From Streptomyces syringium (GTDB lineage Bacteria; Actinomycetota; Actinomycetes; Streptomycetales; Streptomycetaceae): 64,000 nt of DNA. A program made the translations under genes and the position numbers. How positions within the stretch are numbered: position 1 is the first letter of the stretch; every line of letters begins with the position of its first letter. Below, piece after piece: positions 1-8,350 of this stretch. Where the stretch lies: assembly GCF_017876625.1 (NCBI RefSeq), contig NZ_JAGIOH010000001.1, forward strand, positions 496,001 to 560,000. Direction: 5' to 3'. Under the pieces are notes generated by a model. It made no database searches. It worked only from the letters and a program-made list of their open reading frames with translations, and was not told where the DNA came from.

Positions 1-2
1 CC

Positions 3-1304
3 GCTCTCGGTCAGCTGACACCACGGGTGACGAGCGGCCGCGCCGAGCCCCCGGAGGTGGCCGTGAACCTCGCCTTCACCTCGGACGGAATACGGCTTCT
101 GGGGTTGGAAGCCCCCCGCCACGAGGGGTTTCCCGAGGAATTCCTCTCGGGGATGACCGACCCCAACCGCAGCCGTCTCCTCGGTGACACCGGGGAGAAC
201 GCGCCCCGGTACTGGCGATGGGGCGGCCCGGCCACCCCTCCCGTGCACGCCGTCGCCCTGCTGTACGCGCGGGACGAGGCGGGGCTGGGACGGCTCGAAG
301 CGGAGGTGCGCCACGTCGCCCTCGCCGCGGGCGCACTCGCCGAGATCGTCCGGCTGGGAACGGCCGAACTGACCGAACGCGAACCCTTCGGCTTCCGGGA
401 CGGCATCTCACAACCGCTCGTCGAGGGACTGCCCAGGGCCACAGCCGCCCGCGCCAAAGGCACAGCCGGCGACGAGGTGGTCAAGGCCGGGGAGTTCGTC
501 CTCGGCTACCCCAACGAGTACGGCCTGCTGACGGACCGGCCGCTGCTGCCGTCCCCGCACGACTCCGCGGGCCTGCTGCCCCGCGTACCCGACGGCACCG
601 ACGCGGACCTCGGACACAACGGCAGCTACCTGGTCTTCCGGCAACTCCGTCAAGACGTCGACGCGTTCCGGTCCTACCTCGACGAGGCGACGAGGCACCC
701 CGACGGAACCGGCGATCCCGCCGCGCGCGACGCGCTCGCCGCGCGGATGGTGGGACGCTGGCCCGGCGGCGCACCCCTGGTCCACGCACCGCTGCGGGAC
801 GACCCGGACCGCGCCACGGACAACGACTTCGGCTATTTCGCCACCGATCGGGACGGCTTGCGCTGCCCCCTCGGCGCGCACGTCCGCCGCGCCAATCCGC
901 GGGACTCGCTGGACCCCCGGCCGGGCTCCGCCGACTCGGTCGCGATCGGCAGACGACACCGGATCCTGCGCCGGGGCCGGGCCTACGCGGATGGTGGTCC
1001 AGGGGGCGAGCAGGGGCTGCATTTCCTCTGCCTCAACGCGAACATCTCGCGCCAGTTCGAGTTCATCCAGCACACCTGGCTGAACAATCCGAACTTCAAC
1101 GGGCTCTACGACTCCCCCGACCCGCTCGTCGCACCCCGCTCGAACCGTCGCTCCACCTTCACCGAACAGGCCAGGCCCCTGCGCACCCGCCGCCTCGACC
1201 TGCCCCAGTTCGTCTCCGTACGCGGTGGCGCCTACTTCTTCCTGCCCGGGCTGCGGGCGCTGCGCTATCTCTGTAAGGCCACAGAGGAGGGCGGGCAGCG
1301 GTGA
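3..1304 (+). CDS. DyP-type haem peroxidase, 5'-truncated by window edge
   Basis: Peroxidase of the dye-decolorising (DyP) superfamily, expected to oxidise substrates with H2O2 or organic peroxides using haem. Seen: the distal GxxDG-type motif in GFRDGISQP, the proximal-His segment LGAHVRRANPRD, and the following RRHRILRRGRAY stretch that carries the distal Arg. The reading frame is open to the first bases of the window with no stop, so the GTG at 27 need not be the true start and the N-terminus probably lies outside. The stop overlaps the next gene's GTG by 4 nt, indicating translational coupling. Family membership is firm; the substrate is unknown, although the neighbouring lipid-peroxide enzymes suggest a peroxide role. 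Confidence 0.85.
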   Translation, partial: ALGQLTPRVTSGRAEPPEVAVNLAFTSDGIRLLGLEAPRHEGFPEEFLSGMTDPNRSRLLGDTGENAPRYWRWGGPATPPVHAVALLYARDEAGLGRLEAEVRHVALAAGALAEIVRLGTAELTEREPFGFRDGISQPLVEGLPRATAARAKGTAGDEVVKAGEFVLGYPNEYGLLTDRPLLPSPHDSAGLLPRVPDGTDADLGHNGSYLVFRQLRQDVDAFRSYLDEATRHPDGTGDPAARDALAARMVGRWPGGAPLVHAPLRDDPDRATDNDFGYFATDRDGLRCPLGAHVRRANPRDSLDPRPGSADSVAIGRRHRILRRGRAYADGGPGGEQGLHFLCLNANISRQFEFIQHTWLNNPNFNGLYDSPDPLVAPRSNRRSTFTEQARPLRTRRLDLPQFVSVRGGAYFFLPGLRALRYLCKATEEGGQR

Positions 1305-2464
1305 CCGGGGCGCAGCGGGTCAACGACGCGATTCTGTGGTGCGTCCGGCTCGAACGGCGCGTCGATCCCTACATCCGGCCGCTGCTGGACCGGCTGCTGC
1401 GCCGGCCGGTCCAGGCTCTGGTGCAGTGGCTCATCAACGTCCGCCGCCGCGATGAGCACCTTCGTCTCGCCGAGGAGACGGTCCGGCCCGAGGAAGCCGG
1501 GATCGCCGAGGACATCGCACGCCGGATGGGCCGCTTCCTCGCACGCGAGTACGCGCCCGGCCGCGCGCAGCGGGCGGGGAACACCAAGACCTACGGGGTC
1601 GTGCGCGGAGAGTTCACCGTGCCCGCCGGCTTGCCCGAGCGGCTGCGTCACGGTGTCTTCAGCCGCCCGGCGACCTTCCGGGCGTGGGTCCGCTTCGCCG
1701 GGCCGGGTCCCCTGTCGCCGCCCGACATCAAGGACAACGGCGTCCTCAGCATCGGCGTGAAACTGCTCGGCGTTCAAGGAGCGAAGCTGCTCGACGACGA
1801 GCGGACCAGCCAGGACTTCACGGGCATCAGCGCGCCGACCTTCACCACCCCGGACGTCGTCGAGAATCTCGAGCTGCAGCGGCACGTCTTCGACGGCACC
1901 CCGCTCCTGTATTTCCTGGGCCCGCGCCACCCGCATCTGTGCGACATGGTGATGCAGGGGTTGTACGCCAGAACACACTCCAGCCCTCTGGAGGCCCGGT
2001 ACTGGAGCTGCACCCCGTATCTGCTCGGTGAGGGCCAGGCCATGCAGTACTCCGTGGTCCCGCGTGACGGTGCCCGCACGCGGGCACCGTGGAACCCGCC
2101 GGACGACTACTTGCGCGAGGCCCTGGCCAGGACGCTGCGGGAGCGGGACGTCACGTTCGACTTCCTCGTCCAAGTGCAGACCGATCCGCATCGGATGCCC
2201 ATCGAGAACGCCTCGGTGGTCTGGCCGGAACGGCTGTCGCCGTTCGTCCCCGTGGCCACCTTGCGTCTGCCGAGGCAGGAGTTCGACGCGACGCAACAGT
2301 TCGCCCTTGCCGACCGGCTCTCCTTCAACCCTTGGCACGCGCTGCCCGAGCACCGCCCGCTCGGCAACCAGAACCGTGCCCGCCGCACCATCTATCTCCG
2401 GCTCTCAGAGCTCCGGCAGTCGATGAACGGCACACCGCACGAGGACCCGGGTGACGGCGGCTGA
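1301..2464 (+). CDS. Catalase-related haem protein (hydroperoxidase-like)
   Basis: 387-aa member of the small catalase-related family (SrpA/allene-oxide-synthase-like fold), starting with GTG in a 4-nt overlap with the peroxidase gene. The C-terminal signature LSFNPWHALPEHRPLG followed by NQNRAR is typical of this family, as is SQDFTGISAPTFTTP in the middle. In monofunctional catalases the distal His sits in an HAK motif before GxF; here the corresponding stretch reads NTKTYGVVRGEF, so the His appears replaced by Asn. Classical H2O2 dismutation is therefore doubtful. Inference: it may rearrange or reduce fatty-acid hydroperoxides made by the alpha-dioxygenase-like enzyme downstream. The alignment was made by eye. 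Confidence 0.8.
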   Translation: MTGAQRVNDAILWCVRLERRVDPYIRPLLDRLLRRPVQALVQWLINVRRRDEHLRLAEETVRPEEAGIAEDIARRMGRFLAREYAPGRAQRAGNTKTYGVVRGEFTVPAGLPERLRHGVFSRPATFRAWVRFAGPGPLSPPDIKDNGVLSIGVKLLGVQGAKLLDDERTSQDFTGISAPTFTTPDVVENLELQRHVFDGTPLLYFLGPRHPHLCDMVMQGLYARTHSSPLEARYWSCTPYLLGEGQAMQYSVVPRDGARTRAPWNPPDDYLREALARTLRERDVTFDFLVQVQTDPHRMPIENASVVWPERLSPFVPVATLRLPRQEFDATQQFALADRLSFNPWHALPEHRPLGNQNRARRTIYLRLSELRQSMNGTPHEDPGDGG

Positions 2465-2563
2465 CACGGCTCGGCCACGCGGCGGACTCGGCGCGCGATC
2501 CGGCAGGACATGCCCTAGCGTCGTACGCGGCACGCACTACCCCTCGGGAAAGGGGCGACGACC

Positions 2564-2953
2564 ATGGACGGGCCCACCATCGCTCGCTACAGCCTCGCCG
2601 GGATCCGGCTGGTCAACGGCGTCGCGGCACTCCTGGCCCCCCAGGTGGTGGCCCGTCGGCTGGGGGCGGACCCGAGCCGGCCGGCGTTGATCCACGTGCT
2701 GCGGATGTTCGGTGTCCGCACCGTCGTCCTGGGCGCCGAGCTGCTCTGCCTCAAGGACCCGGACGAGCTCGACCGGGCGCTGCGCGTCGGCACGCTCATC
2801 CATACGAGCGACACGCTGTCAGCCGCCTGGGCCGGGCAGCAGGGGACTCTCGCCCGGCGTCCGGCGATGGCCGCCACCGCGATCTCGACGGTCAACGTCG
2901 CCCTCACCTTCCTGGCCCAGCGGCGGATGTGCTGCCGTCCGTCCACGCACTGA
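2564..2953 (+). CDS. Small putative membrane protein, unknown function
   Basis: 129-aa protein I cannot assign with confidence; it resembles small DUF4267-type membrane proteins. Hydrophobic stretches occur around residues 10-30, 48-65 and 100-118, with a Cys-rich, basic C-terminus (RRMCCRP). A GGAAAGGGG ribosome-binding site precedes the ATG. It sits between two haem-enzyme genes on the same strand (99 nt after the catalase-related gene, 48 nt before the dioxygenase-like gene). It is probably co-transcribed and might act in substrate handling or membrane association of the cluster. No catalytic motif was seen. Confidence 0.6.
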   Translation: MDGPTIARYSLAGIRLVNGVAALLAPQVVARRLGADPSRPALIHVLRMFGVRTVVLGAELLCLKDPDELDRALRVGTLIHTSDTLSAAWAGQQGTLARRPAMAATAISTVNVALTFLAQRRMCCRPSTH

Positions 2954-3001
2954 ACGCTGCCTTCATCGACACCCGCACCGGACGCCGGAAGGATTTCCAC
3001 G

Positions 3002-4828
3002 ATGGGTAGAGCTCCCGACGGCTCAGCGGGCCGCACGTCCTGGTTCGTCCAGCTCCACAACAAGCTGGCGTTGGCCGTCGACCACAAGGTCGGCTGGCAG
3101 AATCTGCCGAAGTCGCTCGGCATGCTGACCCTCATCGGTCTCCGCAACAATCTGCGCCGGAAGAACCTCTTCGACACCAGCACCTATCCGACGCGGACGC
3201 CCCCACCGATCGGGCCGCCGGAACCGCGGCACCTCACCGAGCGCACAGCCGACGGTTCGTACAACGACCTGAGCAACCCGCGTACGGGTATGGCCGGTTC
3301 GCGCTTCGGACGCAACGTCCCCCCGGAGGCGAACACCCCCGAAACCGAGCCGCAGCTCATGTCACCGAGCCCCCGTGAGGTGAGCCGGGCCGTCCTCACG
3401 CGGGATGCGTTCGTGCCCGCGGAGTCCGTCAACGCCCTGGTCGCGGCGTGGTTGCAGTTCATGATCCGGGACTGGGTCAGCCATGGTCAGGGCACGGTGG
3501 AGCGCCCCTGGCACATCGAGCTGGTCGACGACGACCCGTGGCCCGCCCGGCCGATGCTCGTCCCACGGACGCTGCCCGACCCGACCCGGCCGGAGGGCGG
3601 CGACGGCCTGCCGCCGACGTACATCAACGAGAAGTCGCACTGGTGGGACGCGTCCCAGCTCTACGGCGACGACCTGGCCGCACAGCGGCAGCTGCGCACG
3701 GGCGAGGACGGCAAGCTCAAGGTCCCCCGCAACGGTTCGCTGTTCCCGGACGACCCCGAGCGGGATCCGGCGAGCGTACCCGGGTTCTGGGTGGGCCTCG
3801 CCATGATGCACACGCTGTTCATCCTGGAACACAACGCCATCTGCGACCGGCTGCGCGGCGAGTACCCCGGCTGGTCGGACGAGGAGATCTTCCAGCGGGC
3901 GCGCCTGATCACGGCGGCACTCATCGCCAAGATTCACACCATCGAATGGACGCCGGCGGTCATCAGCCATCCGACGATGGTCACCGGGATGCGCGTCAAC
4001 TGGTTCGGCGTCCTCGGTGAGCGGGTGCACCGGCTGCTCGGCCGGGTCAGCTCGAGCGAGGTGCTCAGCGGCATCGTGGGCGGGCGCACCGACCATTTCG
4101 GCGTTCCCTACTCCCTCACCGAGGAGTTCGTGGCCGTCTACCGGATGCATCCGCTGGTTCCCGACGACTGGACTTTCCGCTCGGTCGCGGACGACTCGCT
4201 GCTGCAGGAGGCGACCTTCCGGGACCTGGCGGGACGGCACGCCTACAAGATTCTCGGCAAGCATGCGCTGCACGATCTCTTCTATTCCTTCGGCACCTCG
4301 CACCCGGGCCTGGTGACCCTGCACAACTACCCGCGGTTCCTTCAGGAGTTCGAGCGCCCCGACGGCAATCTCATGGACCTCGGGGCGGTCGACATCCTGC
4401 GCATCCGAGAACTCGGCGTGCCGCGGTACAACGCATTCAGGCGCCGGCTGCATCTCCCCCCGGCGAAGGATTTCGACTCGCTCACGGACAATCCGGTCTG
4501 GGCCGAGGAACTGCGCCGGGTGTACGACGGCGACATCGAGCAGGTGGACCTCATGGTGGGGATGTTCGCCGAGCCCCGGCCGAAGGGCTTCGCCTTCAGC
4601 GACACGGCCTTCCGGATCTTCGTCCTCATGGCGTCCCGCCGGCTGAACAGCGACCGCTTCCTGACCAAGGACTACACACCTCAGGTGTACACGCAGACCG
4701 GTCTCGACTGGATCGAGAACAACAGCATGGTCAGTGTGCTCCTGCGGCACTTTCCCGAGCTGCGTTCGTCCATGAAGTCGGTGAACAACGCGTTCGCCCC
4801 CTGGAAGGCGTCCTCACCCGCGCGGTGA
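3002..4828 (+). CDS. Fatty-acid alpha-dioxygenase-like haem peroxidase (PIOX family)
   Basis: 608-aa animal-haem-peroxidase-superfamily protein, closest in motifs to plant pathogen-inducible alpha-dioxygenases, which convert fatty acids to 2-hydroperoxy acids. Seen: the distal region FMIRDWVSH (His161), a WWDASQLYG segment, and YRMH at residues 380-383, giving the catalytic Tyr and proximal His with the family's spacing. A C-terminal ASRRLNSDRF contains the Arg that binds the substrate carboxylate in characterised members. Length matches the family. A GGAAGGA site precedes the ATG. Adjacent genes are a catalase-related protein, a DyP peroxidase and the OhrR/Ohr pair, consistent with an oxylipin or lipid-hydroperoxide pathway (inference). 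Alternative: another linoleate-oxygenase-like peroxidase. Confidence 0.85.
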   Translation: MGRAPDGSAGRTSWFVQLHNKLALAVDHKVGWQNLPKSLGMLTLIGLRNNLRRKNLFDTSTYPTRTPPPIGPPEPRHLTERTADGSYNDLSNPRTGMAGSRFGRNVPPEANTPETEPQLMSPSPREVSRAVLTRDAFVPAESVNALVAAWLQFMIRDWVSHGQGTVERPWHIELVDDDPWPARPMLVPRTLPDPTRPEGGDGLPPTYINEKSHWWDASQLYGDDLAAQRQLRTGEDGKLKVPRNGSLFPDDPERDPASVPGFWVGLAMMHTLFILEHNAICDRLRGEYPGWSDEEIFQRARLITAALIAKIHTIEWTPAVISHPTMVTGMRVNWFGVLGERVHRLLGRVSSSEVLSGIVGGRTDHFGVPYSLTEEFVAVYRMHPLVPDDWTFRSVADDSLLQEATFRDLAGRHAYKILGKHALHDLFYSFGTSHPGLVTLHNYPRFLQEFERPDGNLMDLGAVDILRIRELGVPRYNAFRRRLHLPPAKDFDSLTDNPVWAEELRRVYDGDIEQVDLMVGMFAEPRPKGFAFSDTAFRIFVLMASRRLNSDRFLTKDYTPQVYTQTGLDWIENNSMVSVLLRHFPELRSSMKSVNNAFAPWKASSPAR

Positions 4829-4898
4829 CCCCGCCGGCATATCCCCGCTCCGGCGCATTCCGTGGCAGCGCCCCACGCCCGTGGGCCCGGCCGGGGAG

Positions 4899-5378
4899 CT
4901 ACCTCGGCCGGCCGTTCTGCGCGGCGTCCAGATTGTCGGTGAGCCGTTCGAGGAGTCCGCGCAGCGTGATGATGTCGTCCAGCGGCATCCCGGCGGCCTC
5001 GGCGATCCGGCGCGGCACCGACAGCGCCCGCTCGCGCAGCGCCTCGCCCTCCTCCGTGAGCCGTACGGTGACCGAGCGCTCGTCCTCGGCGCTCCGCTCG
5101 CGCCGCAGCAGACCCGCTGATTCCAGGCGCTTGAGCAGCGGGGAGAGTGTGCCGAAGTCGAGCCGCAGCCGCTCACCGATGGCCTTGACCGGCTGGGGGC
5201 CGTGCTCCCAGAGGACCATCATCGCCAGGTACTGCGGATAGGTCAGGGCGAGGTCCTTCAGGGCACTGCGGTAGACGCCGCCGAAGGCCCTCGACGCGGC
5301 GTGCAGCGAGAAGCAGATCTGGTGATCGAGGCGGAGCAGCTCCGCGTCGTCCGGCAGCGGGAGGGGCGGCGTGGTCAT
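4899..5378 (-). CDS. ohrR: OhrR, MarR-family organic-peroxide sensor repressor
   Basis: 159-aa MarR-family winged-helix regulator. OhrR proteins repress ohr until an N-terminal Cys is oxidised by organic hydroperoxides; Cys22 in LDHQICFSLH is in the sensing position. The recognition region TLSPLLKRLESAGLL and the wing RSAEDERSVTVRLT are clear. It is divergent from ohr with a shared operator. On its own strand TACCCT (5385-5390) lies 6 nt before the ATG with no Shine-Dalgarno sequence, suggesting a leaderless transcript. The operator at 5408-5417 then falls about 30-39 nt upstream of the start, over the -35 region, consistent with autorepression. It converges with the haem-enzyme operon. Confidence 0.93.
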   Translation of the reverse strand: MTTPPLPLPDDAELLRLDHQICFSLHAASRAFGGVYRSALKDLALTYPQYLAMMVLWEHGPQPVKAIGERLRLDFGTLSPLLKRLESAGLLRRERSAEDERSVTVRLTEEGEALRERALSVPRRIAEAAGMPLDDIITLRGLLERLTDNLDAAQNGRPR

Positions 5379-5407
5379 GGATCCAGGGTAGCCCCGACCC
5401 GATTAGA

Positions 5408-5417
5408 TTGTGCACAA
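5408..5417. promoter_or_regulatory. OhrR operator core (TTGTGCACAA)
   Basis: Perfect 10-bp palindrome TTGTGCACAA in the ohrR-ohr divergent intergenic region, flanked by the AT-richer, partly symmetric bases GA and CTCAATC. It resembles OhrR boxes described in Streptomyces. It lies just upstream of the ohrR -10-like TACCCT (5385-5390, minus strand) and about 75 nt before the ohr ATG, so one site could control both genes. Confidence 0.8.
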
Positions 5418-5490
5418 CTCAATCGTGTGCGATGCTTTTGTTGTGCGGCGGGCGGACCCAGCCCGCCGAACCGACTCGAAGGGACCTTCC

Positions 5491-5901
5491 ATGGACGCGC
5501 TGTACACCGCTGTCGCCACCGCCAACGGCCGCGAGGGCCGGGCCGTGAGCACGGACGGGCAGATCGACCTGGCGCTGGCCATGCCCCCGGCGCTCGGCGG
5601 AAACGGCCAGGGCACCAACCCGGAGCAGCTCTTCGCCGCCGGCTACGCGGCCTGCTTCGCCAGTGCGCTCGGCCTCGTCGGCCGCCAGGCGAAGGTCGAC
5701 ACCCAGGACGCCTCCGTCACCGCCGAGGTCTCCATCGGCAAGGAAGGCCCGGGATTCGCCCTCGCCGTCACCCTCCGCGTCGAGCTCCCGGCCGACCTCG
5801 CGGGCGAGACGGGCACCCGCCTGGTGGAGCAGGCACACCAGGTCTGCCCGTACTCCAACGCGACCCGCGGCAACATCAAGGTCGATCTCGTCATCGAGTA
5901 G
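5491..5901 (+). CDS. ohr: Ohr, organic hydroperoxide resistance thiol peroxidase
   Basis: 136-aa OsmC/Ohr-family peroxidase that reduces organic (including fatty-acid) hydroperoxides. The two catalytic cysteines are Cys55 in GYAACFASAL and Cys119 in HQVCPYSNATRGN. The active-site Glu (NPEQLFAAGY, residue 45) and an N-terminal Arg (REGR, 14-17) are also present. The ATG at 5491 gives the normal family N-terminus; the frame stays open further upstream to 5410, but that would run across the operator. It is divergent from ohrR and induced when OhrR is oxidised. It neighbours the alpha-dioxygenase-like gene, whose expected products are Ohr-type substrates. Confidence 0.95.
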   Translation: MDALYTAVATANGREGRAVSTDGQIDLALAMPPALGGNGQGTNPEQLFAAGYAACFASALGLVGRQAKVDTQDASVTAEVSIGKEGPGFALAVTLRVELPADLAGETGTRLVEQAHQVCPYSNATRGNIKVDLVIE

Positions 5902-5908
5902 GCATCGG

Positions 5909-5932
5909 GAGGAGCGGTATGCACCGCTCCTC
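5909..5932 (+). terminator. Stem-loop after ohr
   Basis: Perfect 10-bp stem (GAGGAGCGGT / ACCGCTCCTC) with a 4-nt ATGC loop, 8 nt past the ohr stop. No T-run follows, as is common for Streptomyces terminators. Confidence 0.6.
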
Positions 5933-6085
5933 GATCCGGTCCGGTCGTAGCGCCGGCCGCCGCCCGCGCTACGGCCGCCCGAGGCGACCGACCACCCACC
6001 AGGGCCAAGGGCCGGACCTGCGAGGATGCGAGGACGAGCACCGGCCGGCCTCGCTCGGCCCCGATCCCGCCGGAGGACAACCACC

Positions 6086-7039
6086 GTGCAGCGCCTCACC
6101 TACGACGACATCAAGCGAGCGTCCGGCCGGGTCGCCGGGCACGTCAGGCCCGTCGCCCTCGCCCCGGCCGACCCCGGCGAACCCGGCGGCCTGCCGTGCG
6201 AGACGTGGTTCGCCCTCGAACAGCTCCAGCACACCGGCAGCTTCAAGGCACGCGGCGCGCACAACTTCCTCGCCGCGCACCGGGAGGAAGGTGCCCTGCC
6301 CGACGCCGGGGTCACCATCGCGTCGGGCGGGAACGCCGGACTCGCCTGCGCCTGGGCCGCCCGCCGGATCGGCGTGCCCGCCACCGTGTTCCTGCCCGAG
6401 ACCGCGCCCGCCGTCAAGGTCTCCAAGCTCCGCAGTTACGGGGCCGATGTGCGCCTGACCGGCACCGAGTACGCCGAGGCGCTCGCCGCGTGCCAGGACT
6501 TCGCCGCCACCACCGGGGCGCTCTCCTCCCACGCCTACGACCATCCCCTCATCGCGGCCGGTGCCGGCACCCTCCTCGACGAGATCCACCAACGGATCCC
6601 CGGCCTCGACACCGTGGTCGTCGCCGTCGGCGGCGGGGGCCTCTTCGCCGGCGTCGCCACCGCCGCCCGTCAGCACGGCGTGCGCGTCGTGGCGGTCGAG
6701 CCGGAGAACTGCCGCGCCCTCGGCGCCGCCCTGGCGGCCGGACGGCCGGTCGACGTCGCCGTCGACTCCGTCGCCGCGGACTCCCTGGGTGCCCGTCGCG
6801 TCTCGCGCACCGCTCTGGAGGCCGCCCAGCACGACGACGTCCACGCCGTCCTCGTGCCCGACGACGCCATCGTCGACGCCCGGCAGTCGCTGTGGGACCA
6901 CCGGCGTCTCGCGGTCGAGCACGCCGCGGGCACCGCCTTGGCGGCCCTTGCGTCCGGGGCCTACGTGCCCGGCCGCGGCGAACGGGTCGCTGTGGTGTTG
7001 TGCGGTGCCAATACCGACCCGAGCGACCTCGTGCGCTAG
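6086..7039 (+). CDS. Threonine/serine dehydratase-like PLP enzyme
   Basis: 317-aa fold-type II PLP enzyme of the threonine dehydratase/serine racemase family. Seen: the PLP-Lys motif TGSFKARGAHN near residue 55, the ASGGNAGLA substrate loop, and the glycine-rich phosphate-binding VAVGGGGLFAG. There is no C-terminal ACT-like regulatory domain, so it resembles catabolic or stand-alone dehydratases. GTG at 6086 is chosen because GGAGG (6072-6076) precedes it; the frame is open to 6026. It converges with the lanC gene after an 18-nt gap. Likely reaction: deamination of Thr or Ser to a 2-oxo acid. A link to the lanthipeptide locus is possible only by position. Confidence 0.8.
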   Translation: MQRLTYDDIKRASGRVAGHVRPVALAPADPGEPGGLPCETWFALEQLQHTGSFKARGAHNFLAAHREEGALPDAGVTIASGGNAGLACAWAARRIGVPATVFLPETAPAVKVSKLRSYGADVRLTGTEYAEALAACQDFAATTGALSSHAYDHPLIAAGAGTLLDEIHQRIPGLDTVVVAVGGGGLFAGVATAARQHGVRVVAVEPENCRALGAALAAGRPVDVAVDSVAADSLGARRVSRTALEAAQHDDVHAVLVPDDAIVDARQSLWDHRRLAVEHAAGTALAALASGAYVPGRGERVAVVLCGANTDPSDLVR

Positions 7040-7057
7040 CCGCGCGGCAGCCGGCCC

Positions 7058-8269
7058 TCACGCCAGGAGCAGCGGCCGGTCCCACGTCGGCGCGACATCG
7101 GTGGCCGCCGCCAGCAGGGCGAGGACCACACCCGCCGCGCCTTCGAGGTACCCGGGGCCTTCGGCCGAGAGCGCGGGTGAGGTGAGCAACTGCCCGGCGA
7201 GCGCCGCCGCGGCCCGGGCGAGCTCCGGGTCGCCGGTGTCCGACGCGAAGCGGGACGTGATGTGGAGCAGACCGGCCACTCCATGACACAGACCGGGGGT
7301 GCCGTCGCCGCGGCGTCGCGCCGCGGGCCGCCGGAGGGCGGCTTTGAGGGCCTCCAGCGCGAGGGCGCGCAAGGAGGCGTCGTCGAGCGCCCCTCCGGCG
7401 AGCCACAGCGCTCTGGCGACGCCGGGGCTGCCGTAACACCACGACGCCCCGGCGGGGCGGCGGCCTTGGGGAGCGGGCCGGCCGGGTGGTGGCACCCTTC
7501 CGGGCCAGTCGGTGCCCCACGCGTCATCGGTGCGGTGTGCCACCAGCCATCCGGCCACACGGGCGACGGTCTCCCGCTGTCCGGGGACGCTGACGCCGGC
7601 GCCGAGGGCCAGGGACAGCAGCGCGAGCGGCCCCGGGATGCCGTGCGCCAGGCCGCAGTCGAGGACGCCGTGCGGAAACTCCTCGCGCGTCCGGACGTCC
7701 CTCAGGGCCTCGGCGGGGGTGTACCAGTGGGGTGTGCCCTCCCGTTCGCCGCACAGCGATACGAGGGCGGTGAGCACGGCACACAGTGCGTCATGGGCGG
7801 CGGGCTCCTGGCGGCGGCCGAGCAGATACGCGCCCGTACCGGTCATGCCGGAGATGACGTCGAAAACCCGGACGGGCATGCCGTGCGCGTCGCCGAGGGC
7901 CCGGGCCCGTCGCCCCGCTTCCCGGGCGACGCCGTCGTGCAGGGGCCGGAACGCGGGGTCCTCGGGGGCCAGCGACCAGGCGGCGAACGCGAGGCCGCCG
8001 AGGCCGCCGAACAGCGCGGGTGTGCTGGTGCCGAGCCGCTCGGCGCCTTTGACCGCCGCGGACAGATAGCCGTCGGCCATGGCGCCCCAGCCCAGCCCCG
8101 GCAGGCAGCGGTCCAACTGGTGGTACGTCAGGGCGAGCCCCGGTCCGCCGCCGGCGAGGTCGGGGCGGACGCAGGCGGGGGTGGAGCGCGGCCGGCCCGC
8201 CAGGGTGGTGACGAGGCCGAGGGCCGCGGCGGCCGTGTCGGGCGGCAGTACGGCCGTCCATGCCGCCAC
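7058..8269 (-). CDS. Stand-alone LanC-like lanthionine cyclase
   Basis: 403-aa lanthionine synthetase C-like protein, an alpha/alpha-barrel zinc enzyme that adds Cys thiols to dehydroalanine or dehydrobutyrine. All expected zinc ligands are visible: Cys278 in WCYGSPG and Cys328-His329 in LCHGVAG. The GLAHGIPG motif supplies the usual active-site His. GTG at 8269 is chosen for its AAGGAG site 5 nt upstream; a longer frame starts at 8323. It is the last gene of the minus-strand PKS/synthetase/precursor set, 81 nt after the precursor and beyond a stem-loop. Notable because the adjacent three-domain synthetase already carries a zinc-complete cyclase domain. Confidence 0.88.
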   Translation of the reverse strand: MAAWTAVLPPDTAAAALGLVTTLAGRPRSTPACVRPDLAGGGPGLALTYHQLDRCLPGLGWGAMADGYLSAAVKGAERLGTSTPALFGGLGGLAFAAWSLAPEDPAFRPLHDGVAREAGRRARALGDAHGMPVRVFDVISGMTGTGAYLLGRRQEPAAHDALCAVLTALVSLCGEREGTPHWYTPAEALRDVRTREEFPHGVLDCGLAHGIPGPLALLSLALGAGVSVPGQRETVARVAGWLVAHRTDDAWGTDWPGRVPPPGRPAPQGRRPAGASWCYGSPGVARALWLAGGALDDASLRALALEALKAALRRPAARRRGDGTPGLCHGVAGLLHITSRFASDTGDPELARAAAALAGQLLTSPALSAEGPGYLEGAAGVVLALLAAATDVAPTWDRPLLLA

Positions 8270-8294
8270 GTCGGCTCCTTGTCCCCCGGGGTGA

Positions 8295-8327
8295 TTCCGT
8301 GCGGCCCTCCCGGCCGACCGCACGGAA
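8295..8327 (-). terminator. Stem-loop between precursor and lanC
   Basis: Perfect 10-bp stem (TTCCGTGCGG / CCGCACGGAA) with a 13-nt loop in the 81-nt gap between precursor and cyclase genes. It could attenuate read-through or stabilise the precursor end of the mRNA, giving more peptide than cyclase, as in other lantibiotic operons (inference). No T-run. Confidence 0.5.
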
Positions 8328-8350
8328 CGGGTTGCGTTGTCCGTGTTCTG

